Origin: Tenebrio molitor
Taxonomy: Eukaryota; Arthropoda; Insecta; Coleoptera; Tenebrionidae
Assembly: GCF_963966145.1 (NCBI RefSeq)
Contig: NC_091054.1
Location: 3,472,001 to 3,536,000, forward strand
Length of the DNA stretch: 64,000 nucleotides
Reading direction: 5' to 3'
Shown: positions 40,001-52,000 of the stretch, one piece after another
Layout: each line of letters begins with the position of its first letter
Numbering within the stretch: the stretch's first letter is position 1
Made by a program: the position numbers and the translations under genes
Notes under the pieces: generated by a model
What the model was told of the DNA's origin: nothing
The model's database searches: none
Seen by the model: the letters and a program-made list of their open reading frames with translations, nothing else

Positions 40001-43000
40001 CTTTGAAACAAGCATTTCCTCTCATGTTCCAAAGCTTCGTTCCAGGCCAGTTGCTTGTTGCAGTGCTTTGGCCAGTAGAAGCAAGGGTAGCGGTAGATCG
40101 AGGCCAAAGCTTCGAAAGGGAAGTTCCTGTAGGATTTTTTGGCGAAGCGGACGCAACGACCACACAAGATGCTGCTGTCAGGAGTCACGAAAACTGGACC
40201 ACAAGTTACGAATTTTCTGCAGTGCCCACATCTTAGATTTTTCAGAACGGATATAGGCAAGGGAGGTCTCATTATCTGCAACACAAAACTGTCTCACGCA
40301 AGGGTCTACATCAGGGCCATTGATCTCCAGAAATTAATTTTTGATGGACACAGTTTCGTCGTTCTCATTACTGAAAACACAATTGAATACTTTATCATTC
40401 AAATTGCGAAACCTTATCTATTCAAACATTTAGGTAAACACGTCGCACATGGTCTAAGAGCGGTTAAGACCTCACCTTCGTTTGTTCTAATTAATGCAAA
40501 TTCATCAAGTGTCAGCAAACACGACAAGGACTGCGTAAAAAGTGTGACCCCGAACTGTTCCCTGCGGTAATCTACTTCTGCCGCGAACTTGACAGGTAGA
40601 TTATTTTCTGATAAACTCGGCGCTTCATTATCATCACAATGGAATGTGAGTACATCACGATTTCAAGAATATCGCTATTGATTTTAGACACGGATAATCC
40701 CGCAGAAATAAAAGTGTTGTATAACATCCGGATTAAACTTGTCGGGTTTGATTTGTTGAAGAAGGGGTGCCAGGACTGATCCAAGTTGTGTGGACCACAC
40801 CAAATGAGTGTATCGATTGGGAATCACCTTCGCCGGCCTAATCGGCGATTAATTATTAAGAAAAACGATCGGAAATACTCACATTTTTGGGTTTTCCAGG
40901 AAATCAGTCGAGCTGTTTGACGGAGAACATCATTACACTTTTAGATGTACTTTACTGTGTTACGGCATATCACGAAATAAGCTCTCCAGAGAACAACAGC
41001 AACATAATCATACTGATAAGAGATAACTGTTATCACGATATCTGAGAGTCACCACCATATCGAGACGTTTTCGATTGAGTGATTAAGGCCCTTTGTTTTT
41101 TTTTTGGGTTTATCAAGCAAATCACAGTCCGTGCTGAAGGACAGGATCCACGCAGGTAATTTATCGTGACATAAATGAAACTGGAGATTTTTACATAATT
41201 CTAGTCCTCTAATCAGATATTTTATCTTTTGTATTATAGGTAGGAATGTTTCGAATTTTTTCATGATTGTCTCTATCAGAGAAAATAGAAAGTGACTCAT
41301 CCATTTTTAGTTCTACAAAACAAGTGATAGGTGAGGAACGGTCAAATTTGGCAACGAAAGGAATTTTTAAATCAGTTCAGTTCAATGGAATTATTTTGAA
41401 ACGGATAAACACTTTCATGCAGTTGAAATAGTAGATTAGCAATATTTAAACAACGATTACGTTGAATTATTCGGATTTGTCAAGAGTCCTAGAATGGTCT
41501 ACTACTATTACGCATAAAATAAAAGTTCTTTTTCTGATTTGTTTAATTGTAATATGTGTAAAGGTACGTACAGATTTGCACGTACGCGCAATAAGTCAAG
41601 GCCACGCGACCAGATATAAGCGGTTTCACCTTCGGAATGTGACAGATTTCGACCAATGAGTGCGGCGGGCTTAGAAAACTTGACCAAAGCTCTGAAATAA
41701 TCTGATACGATTATGTGGCCTTCAGTAACTTTGATGCTCCGAATTACCAATTAGGAGTGGGTATTTTTAAATCATTTGTATCTATTAAATTAAATATTTG
41801 CTTAGGCTTAAATCAGGTATACGATCATAGTGCAATTAAAATGGCGTCATACATGTTGGGTATTTGTGGTACAATTCAACAAATTAAAGTACATATTGTG
41901 ATCTGATATTGACAGTGCATACGATGCAGAGTAGTGAGCGCCCACCTTAAAAGACGTCTCAAATCTAGGGTCAGTTTAAGAAACTTTTTTTAAATGAACA
42001 AATTGCGCTCACAATTCTTGTAATATATTTTTTAAAACTCTTGGTTTAAATTTTACCTGGGATGAGTAGGCGTTGGAAAAATTAAACCGTTTAGAATTAG
42101 AACAGTGTAAAGTTTGAATTTCCCGCCGTTTGACACGAATGACATTTGATTATGTTTATGCTTAATCGGGGCGTAATTGAACATGTTTGTTTTCTGCAAA
42201 GTGTACCCTTAGATACTTGCTTCAAGAATAGGAATCGTTAAGTTATTCTCTTTTTAATGTAAAACATTGCAAAGAAAGAAAAAAAGAAAGATTTTTAGGT
42301 TAGCTGTCAACATGCTCCAATTAATCTACGCTTTAAAAAAGCACAACAATTGACGGTTTCCAACGCCTCCCCAGCTCACGATTTTATTTGAACGCACGAT
42401 AGAATTAACGTTGCTGTTATGATAAATATTTGCTCTTGTATGTTTTAACGTATTGCAGAAGCTTTATCGCTGTTTCATTGTGTAAATTAAATGGAGCAAA
42501 AATTCTAAACATCTTTACGTTTGCAAAATGTTTGTATTTTAAAGCGCTTATCTATTTGTAAAATTTCAGACAGAAAAGAGGTTAAATAAATACAGGTAAA
42601 TACAGAGTGTCCCAAAAGTACGGCCTTTCCTTGAAGGTGCATCATCTAGAAGTGTTAAAGAGTACTGAAAAATAGTTTAAAACATTCTATATCTACTTCT
42701 ACGGTGACTCCTGAAATATTTGAGCGCGTTCACGGCAACATCATTAAAAGAACCAACGCATGTTTAGACGCAAATGGGCAAAATTTTTAACATTTATTTT
42801 AAGAAAATAATTTTTGTTGAAGTGTTTGATTGTTGTGTTACCTCTCAAGCTCATCAAAATGGTTGCCTAGGTATTCAATAATACAATGCTGTTACGTATT
42901 TCTAGCTGGAGGTAATTCGCAGGTTACAGCGTTACCTTTTTTATATTTTAAAATTGCGTATATTACCTAAATGGAAGGTCAGGATTTTTTTAAAATATTT

Positions 43001-46000
43001 TTCCAGCACTCTACCACATCCCTAAATGACGTTCCTTCAATGAAAGGCGCTACTTTTGGGACAGCCTGTATACAGTGTGTCACAGAAAATTTAAACAGAT
43101 ATTGAACTCAAACTAGAATAAGCATTTTTAACGATGGGAAATCGTCAACAGCATAAACTAGAAGTCAGAATTCCATCAAATGAGATCTCATCATTTATTG
43201 TTTGTGACATCTAAGCAAAAACTACAGAAAGAATGTCATGTTTCATCACAGTGAAGTAAGATCGTACTGAAAACATTAGATCGTAGACTTACACAATTTT
43301 TATTGGCTGCAGTAGTGTCCTAGTGGATCGCACATCTTGTCCCAATTTATCTCTTCTTCATTTTTCATGACAGCTTTGTAAATTATCTTTACCAGTCCAC
43401 GGGGGAAATAGACAGTCAAATATACTCCAATAGAATATCAAAAAAATCTTGCCATAACATTATCTATCTATCAATTAATAAGCAGAACAACTGTTATAGT
43501 GCGGTCTCTTTTCTATTGTAGTAAGCCCATCCCACTATGCATCTCGCTTTAGCATGTACGATTAGAGCAAGACGCGAGTTGTACGTTTATTAGTTATTAC
43601 ATTAGCGACGTCAAATTTTTAGGTTATGTTTTAACCACATTTGTGAAGATTTTGTTTAATTTTGCTTGAAATTTCCACCGTATGGTATTAACGAAAAGAT
43701 ATGCAGCAAGTATAACAGATTCATTTGCAAAATTCGTGATTGCAAAAATAATACCACTTGTTCATAAATATCTGCCCTGTCCTGTAAGTAAACTGTTTCC
43801 ATGCTAACATCCAACCCTTCTGCAACTCTTTCTTGAACAGCAACCACTGGCAGAACTAATTCTTCAAATTACCGAAACAAAATTTAGGAAGAAAGAAAAA
43901 CAATCCAGATCTGGTTGTTTATTGTTATTTCCAACAACGTTTAATATACAACGTGATCAAGAATGACTGAATCTGTTGGTAACAATGAACATTTGAATGA
44001 TTTTGGTATCATTGTAATCTAAACGCATTTCCGGTTGTCAGCTTTGACAGAGTTTGCAGGCGAATTTGACGTTTACCATCAGAGGGTCATTTTTGTAACA
44101 TCATAAACATAACCGACATAACCTATTTTTTTTAATGTCGTGTCAAGTTAAAACATCCGGTCAGTGCCAATTACGAAACAAAAAAAAACAACAATATTTT
44201 TCAATTGTTTCATTGCCAACAGACTCAGTCATTGTTGATCACGCTGTATCTTACCTATTAGTTGGTAAATAGTTATTATTCAAAAGAGTTCTGAAAAGAA
44301 CTGTTTTTTTGAAAAATAAAATGAAAACGGAGGAATGAATTTGCAGAAAAACCAAAAAAGCACGAAAGAACGTAACTCAAAATCTCAAAAATTAAAATTT
44401 GTAACGACATCTGTCTCAAATTGCCAACATACAAATATTGCTAGCACCATGCACTGCTGTCAAATGTCAAAATCAGACGCAGATCATGTCGACTTCTTGA
44501 TTCGGACTTTATAATCAGTTTAGACAAATTTTAAGGAGGTCAAGTGTCAAATGTCAAATATTCTTCTGATCTTGTTAACATTTCAGTCTTCAACGACAAA
44601 GTGGATTTTGTTCATTCATGATTTTCTTAGGGCAATTATCTGTTTTTGCAAAAGTATCTTGCTCCTCTTCGCTACTCAGTCTTCTTCATCTTAAATTAAA
44701 GAGAGATTTCACTGCGCAATGAAGTGGTAAATTCGTAATTGCAAAACAAATAACCACTTGTTGACAATTCTTCAGCGCCAAGAACTATCATGATGAATCA
44801 TCGTCAAAGTTTACAATTACTTTACAATTTCTAACAACAAATCGACAAAACTCTTTCAACAGAGCTATTAAAACCTCAAAAGGAAAGTGTACCGAAACCA
44901 CTTTTTCATAAATCAATCGCTTAAATGTTATTGACAGATACAACTCATTTTTTCTCGGTAATCGATAACAATTAACACGGGAACGAATCAATTCACAAAT
45001 CGACATTCTTCATGGTCAAAAGGCGCTCCGAATTAATCTGATCGTACGCCAAAGTGATATTATTTACAAATGTGTGGCTGTGGAGGAATAGATCATGTCA
45101 AGATAATCAATCAACAAGCATTAATTTAAGCCAACTATAAATTCAGCAAACGTGAAAAATGATTACGTGTTGGCAGTTTAATGCTATCAAAATCAAATTA
45201 CAAAATAATTTCTATTGTCGTTAATTCTGTGCTAGTTTTGATGTTAGTAATCTAGCTCCGGGCAAGTTTTATTTTGCGTTGTATTTTTTAATTGTCATGC
45301 TGAACAATTTGCGCTATTTGCAAAAATGATAGTTACTTAAGATTAAAAAAAAATTATCAAAACATAGATCTCGGCTACTCAATTTCGTCAAAATTTGCAG
45401 ATTAAATCAGTACTTTTTTATTGTAGTAGAGTGAAGATAATTTAATAAGAAAAGTATTTATTTATTAATTAGCGAAAAATGTTGTTAGAAGATCATCAAC
45501 ATTGATACAACACTCGTGGGTATCAAATTTTCATCTAAACATTTTTATTTCGGATTATTAATAGATGCTCTCAAGAAGATAATTTTTAAATACAATCGTC
45601 AGCAGTGACTAGAAAAATTGTTTTTTGCTCAAATACACTCTCAAGTGGCGTGTACAAAATCTACAATGAATAAAATGTTGCAAGGAATTAAAAATAGTTA
45701 TTTACAGTACGAGAGAGGAAGGTAAAACTTTCGTTCACGCGAATTGCGGACAATGCAATTCAAGTGAACGAAAGCGGTCTTACTCTCGACTGCTGTGTCT
45801 GGTTTTGTTCGATAGCTCCTTAGAAAGTGAGTCTGTAACTTTGTCTTAAAAAGTTTAAATAAAATATAGGTATTTAAGGATCATGATTATGTTTAGGTCT
45901 GCAAGCCTCTATCCCGAAGAACCTGCTGGTATGCGACCACACCATCCTCTCGGCCAGAGTACTGACGTTGAACGCCACCACCGGTACTTTACTCAACTGC

Positions 46001-49000
46001 GTCTGGTGGCAACGTCAAGCTCTGGAGGTGGGCGAGCCGCGCAAATTACGCTGTGAAGACTTCCTCGATTCAGGCCACCGCCCAGGAACCGAGTACCCAT
46101 GGTACGAGGACGCCGAATCCAGCCCGGGCTTGCGCTCCCCCAAGTTCATGGAGAGCCTGCCCAACGTGTCCTACAAGGGCTGGTGGACCTATCCTTACTA
46201 CTCCTGCAAATCCAGGAGGTGGCTGATCTCCTACAGCGTACCCATACCTGGAAGGGGAGGGTGAGTGAAACTAGACCAAAACTAGAGTGTGTTTTTTATT
46301 GCTCTCCCAATGCCGTCGATTTCGCTCTCGAGTAGATCTCCTGAGTGCAAGGCTTCATGCGAAAAAATCCGACCCCACTGGGAGTACCACTCATGGTGAC
46401 GTCGCCGGGGTACAGCGTCATGAAGCTGAAATTCCACGAAACTCTCCAATCAGATCAATTAATCGTTATCGCGATCTCTCGCCTCGACAAGTGCGTGATG
46501 AGCTTATCAATTCTGTGAACCATCCGAGACGTGACTCCGTTTTGCTTCTTCAGTTGGAGGGAGTGGAGGTCGGCTATTGCGTCTTTGGGGACGACGCAAG
46601 GACCCAAAGGGCACAGTGTCCATAGCTTTTCCTATCGTGTAAAGTTTGAATTTCCCGCCGTTTGACACGAATGACATTTATTTATGTTTAATCGGGACAT
46701 GTTTGTTTTCAGCAAATGGTGCCCTTAGATATTTGCTTCGAGAATGGGAATCGTTAAGTTATTCTATTTTTAATCTAAAACATGCTAAGAAAGAAAAAAA
46801 GAAAACTTTTTTTGGCTCTAAATTTTAGGTTAGCTGTCAAGATGCTCCAATTAATCCACGCTGTAAAAAAGCACAACAATTGACGGTTTTCAACGCCTTC
46901 CCAGCCCAGACAGAAATAAGACAGGGTCACGAGTAGAACTCTGCGGGACGCTCTACCTTCTGACCCAACAAGAACTGACCCCCGTGACCCAGTCCCTCGC
47001 GGTCAGATCTTGACCTACACTGTAGCCCAACACGTAGTCGTAGGCCTCTTCGACCCACACTTGTTTGGCTCTTTTACCGACGACAGCGACCAGCTCCATC
47101 TCCCAATCCAGCGCCTGCGATTATTGCTTTCAAAATCTGACAGTGCATGATCGAGTGGCGATTGAAATCTCGACAGTCCAATCGAATTTTTCACGCTAAG
47201 TCGGTTTGGTGATGTTATCGAAGGGGTCGATGCGAATTTATTGAAAACAATGGGGTGCACCGGGTGGGGGATTTTCAGTTCGTCGCAATGCTCCTGATAG
47301 TTCATTCCGATGCAGAGGACTTTGCCGGGCTGGGTGATGGGTGGTGGTAATTTGACGCTCGACAATGGATGAGTCTTGGTGGAGTTTTTAGCTGAGCTTT
47401 GGGAGCTTTATTGAAGGCGTTTATTTTTATTACTTGGTTACCTGATGAGGGTTTCGAAGCCGTTCTCTCGATTTAGGAGATCTACGAGGGTTCCGGAGGT
47501 GCACTCGGTAACGACGTCGTCTTTGAGGATGCCGACCCTCGGAAGAGGGTGCTGATTTCTTTCGCTACGTATTGCACTAGACGCATGGCGATGACAGCAC
47601 TTGCGGAACTGTTTGCTTTGTTGACTTTGCTGTACGACGATAAAGCGTAATCTCTACGAGAGATAGTCTACTTGTTTTGCTCTTCTGCTGTATTTAATCC
47701 ATCTTCTCATTTAATAATTATCTACTGTAGTTTCAAATTGGTTGTAGGTCGTAAAATTTTATGGTAGTTTAAGTTAAAGATCTTGCGGGGCTTATAAATC
47801 CTAGTTTACCACTAGCAGGTAATATTTTAAGCAGGGTTGTATTGTACATTTGGTATATTTGCATTGTACGGCAAACGGCACGCGCCGCTTCCCAACCTTT
47901 TCAAACCCAGCCATTGTGCCCGTTAATCGCTCATAATATCCAATAAAATTTTACGACCTACAACCAAATTGAAACTACAGTACATCATGATTATACAACT
48001 CAGTAAATATTTATTATCAACTGATAAAATATTATAGCTTTTAATTACACAGGATAACTCGTTTAAAAACATTTCTTATTATTCGATGACCTGGTGAGGG
48101 TTTCGAATCCGTTCTCTTCATTTACCAGCTCTACAAGGGTTCCAGAGATGCACTCGATGATGACGTCGTTTCTGACGATCCCGACCATGCGAAGGGTCTC
48201 GCTTTCTTTCGCTGCATATTGCACCAAATGCATATCGAAGACAACGCTTTCGAATGTTTGTCACACAACAATAAAACCTAATCTCTATGGGAGATCGTCA
48301 ACTTGTTATGCTCTTTTGCTGCATTTAATGATGTAATTGCTTCATCCTATTACAATTATCTGTTCCATGATTGCATAACTTAATGAGGGTTATCAGGTGA
48401 TAAAATCTTACAGCTGCTTATTACAAAAATTACCCCTTTAGTAACTTAACACTTATTGCCATAACACTTGACATTTCCCGACTTTAACTCATAATGTCAT
48501 ATAATCTTGGAAAGCTTTGAAAGTTGTGCAGAAATTTTAACCAGTGATAGAACTCCACAGTAGGTAATGATTGAGCCAATAATGTTGATATTTTTCCAGA
48601 AAAGGGGCTGAAGGTTTTTCACAAAAAGTTTGGGAGCCACTGCATTTGATGAAAAAATGGGTCAAAAAAAAAATCATAGTAAACCCCTCTTCAATGAAAT
48701 TGGCATAAGAGTAAGCCATGACCATGTAAACAGCGCTTTAGATGTAAAATGTACTTTACACAAAAAAGTAACTAGATTTGTCACCATATTTTACTGACAA
48801 ATAGTGAGGTTAAGAATCAAACTTGTAAATTACACATACCGGGTGATCAAGAATGACTGAATCTCTTGGTAATAATGAAAATGTTAATGATTTTGGTATC
48901 ACTAAACGCATTCCGGTTGTCAGCTTTGACAGTGTTGACAGGCAAATTTTAAATTTTCCATCAAATTTTCATTTTTGTAATACAGCGTGATCAACAATGA

Positions 49001-52000
49001 CTGAGTCTGTTGGCAATGACACAATTGAAAAATATTGGTGTTTTTCTGTTTCGTAATTGGCACTGACCGGATGTTTTAACTTGATACGACATTAAAAAAA
49101 ATTAGGTTATGTCGGGTATGTTTAAGCTATTACAAAAATGATCTTTTGATGGTAAACGTCAAAGTTGACAACCGGAAATGCGTTTACATTACAGTGGTAC
49201 CAAAATCATTCAAATTTTCATTATTACCAACAGATTCAGTCATTCTTGATCACGTGTACCATAAACATAACCAACATAACCTATATTTTTTTATGTCGTA
49301 CCAAATAAAAACATCCGAGACAAAAAAACACCAATATTTTTCAATTGTTTCATTGGCAACAGACTCAGTCATTATTGATCACGCATTATTTAAACGCAAT
49401 TTAAACAAATGTCATCAGGCAAATTTGATATTTTCCATCACATTTTCATTTTTATAATAGCATAAACATAATCGACATAACCTATATTTTTTGATGTCAT
49501 ATCAAGTAAAAACATCCGAGACAAAAAAACACCAATATTTTTCAATTGTTTCATTGGTAACAGACTCAGACTATGCCAATTCAATTGAAATGGAGTTTTT
49601 TTGTTGTTATTTAATTCAAAATTATGTCACTTTGACAAGAACTTGAATCTTAACCTCAATTTAAATCACAAATCACGATTTCTTTATAATCCATATTTTG
49701 CTACAATTGTGAATAACTGAAATATTTCAAATACGTTTCTTGCAATTAAGAAGGATGTCTTATCGTTGTATTTATTGTCTTTGAACAAGAGTCACATCTT
49801 CTCTTCAATTTTCTTTCTCAAGCAACAGGTTCTTACGTTCCTTACGTATTTCTTCAAGCTCTCACTTAGTGTAAAATTTTGATTCCGAGTATTTTTCTGA
49901 ATAAACTGATCCTGAAGATGTCCACATGAAAGGTTATTAGTAAGTTGAAAGTTGACAAAAAATTACCACGACCTGTTAATTTAGGTTTGGAATAATAAAA
50001 TTTTACTAAACTTAGGGAATTTAATGATATCTATTGGCTGCACCTGCCAACACCTGTCATTTTGAATGTCCTTGAAAGTACGCAAACTCGCATTTAAAAT
50101 TTGAACGTGTTATTAAAAATGCTTCGCAAAGTGAGACATTTATTAAACCCTCAAATTTGTTGTTATTAGTTGTTATTCATGCTGCGCTACTAATATTTCT
50201 CCATAACCTCAATTTTTATATTATGACACTTTTCACCCAATTTTGGGTATAAATTGCGGTGTTGGTGGTTCTTTGATAAAAAAGAGATTATACAAAAGGA
50301 TGATAAATAAAGAATTAAAAGTGATTTGATAGAGCTGTTAATGATTTAGTGACAATAATTATGTGGTTATGACCAAGGAAGTTGAATCATTTGAGCATCT
50401 TGAGTACTTAAATCTTTTGTGAGTTATTGTGACTTAAATGAAACAATACTTAAAGAAATTATTATGTCTTTCACTCCATAAAAACCTATTTGTAAATGTA
50501 AACTCCCTCCTCTGGAACTAATACAATAATTGTACCTACCTATGTATTATTAGAACAGGAGATTTATAGCATTGTGTGGGGATTTGTATGTTCCTCATAT
50601 TTACCTATTGTTAATCTATCATAAAACGACATTTTTATTTCAGCATTGTCAGAGATTTACGTATTGCAATAATGTAGCACTTGAAATTTATACAAGTGGA
50701 GTTATGCCAGATAATGATAACAGTTGAACAAATTAAAATTTGGCGATATATTTGTTGCTAAAATAGGAGCGAATTGAGAACGTAATGTAAGTTGGAAAAT
50801 GCAGGACAACCCTCGTAAGATCAAATCAACTAACTCTCTTGTATTTCGTCCTGTAATACTTCATTCCAATTTCCTCATCTATCCGCTTACTTTGTTACGA
50901 ATTCTGTGCCATTTTTCTCCGTTAGCCTCACAGAAAATACATCTTTTGCCTTGTCATCCTCCTCTATTTTGTCGATTTTCGAGGTTAGACGACTTTGATT
51001 CGTACGACGAGCAACTTTCAGAGTTGCTTGGGCTGCGATTCGTGGTAACTCTCAAGTATCTATAGTTGGAGCGGCGAACCAGTGGAGTAGTCACGAGGTG
51101 TTCACGTGATAGTTCGTGAAAAGCCTGCTTTACACTGCCCCGACAAATTTGCAAATTTCGGCTGCGGTTTGAGCGTGAATTCCTGTCAGAGCTCGGCTCG
51201 TCGAACTAGAATAAAGTTGTAAATGCGCATAGTTTCGTTTCCTGGGGCAGGGTCTGGTTCGTAGATCACGTCGGCCAACAATGGCGCGATGATCGCAGTT
51301 TCCCACCGAATAAAAACAAAGGAATTGTTAATAGAAGCGAGAGCCGCCACAAAATAATTTATGAATCTGGCGGAACAGCAAACAGGAAAAAATGTTGTTT
51401 TCGCGGCGCCCCGAAAGCTGGAAACTTGAACAAGGTACCATAAAAATCGCACAAGCAAATCCTGAAATATTTATTCGGAATCGAAATCACAACTCCCGCG
51501 GAACGGAGAAAATAGAGATTACTCGAGCCGATGCCGCCCCTATCGATTCTTAATAAACCCGGCAAACTTTCGATTCCTGTTGATTCCGGACTTTCATCCA
51601 TCATTCTCAATTACAGACTGAAGGGGTTCCTGAGTTTGGACGTGGACGTGTCGCACCTCGAGGTGAACCAGTGCGAGCCGGCCGCCCCCGCCGCCAACGA
51701 AATATCAATCTTCCACGGCACGCACAAATGCCACAACACCACCTCTCAGGTGCGCCGCCGGCTCGATTCGTCGCCGCTTTAATTAGTCCTTTTCAATTCC
51801 AGTGCTTGTATCGAGCGCAAGCGACATCCTCTAATTGGTCCAGGGGGAAGTACCAGTGCTTGTGCAGGCCGGGATTTTACTCCCCCCACTACGACGGCGT
51901 CTTCAACGGGACTCTGGTCGAGGTCTCTTGGCAGGACCAGGAGGAGAACAACACGGACACCTGGAGGACGGTGTTCCAGTGCAAGCAGTGCGCACCTGGG

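Noticed and set aside
48838..49572. CRISPR-like or satellite array
   Set aside because: Units are few, in both orientations, irregularly spaced and match a dispersed transposon-like element at 43,951.
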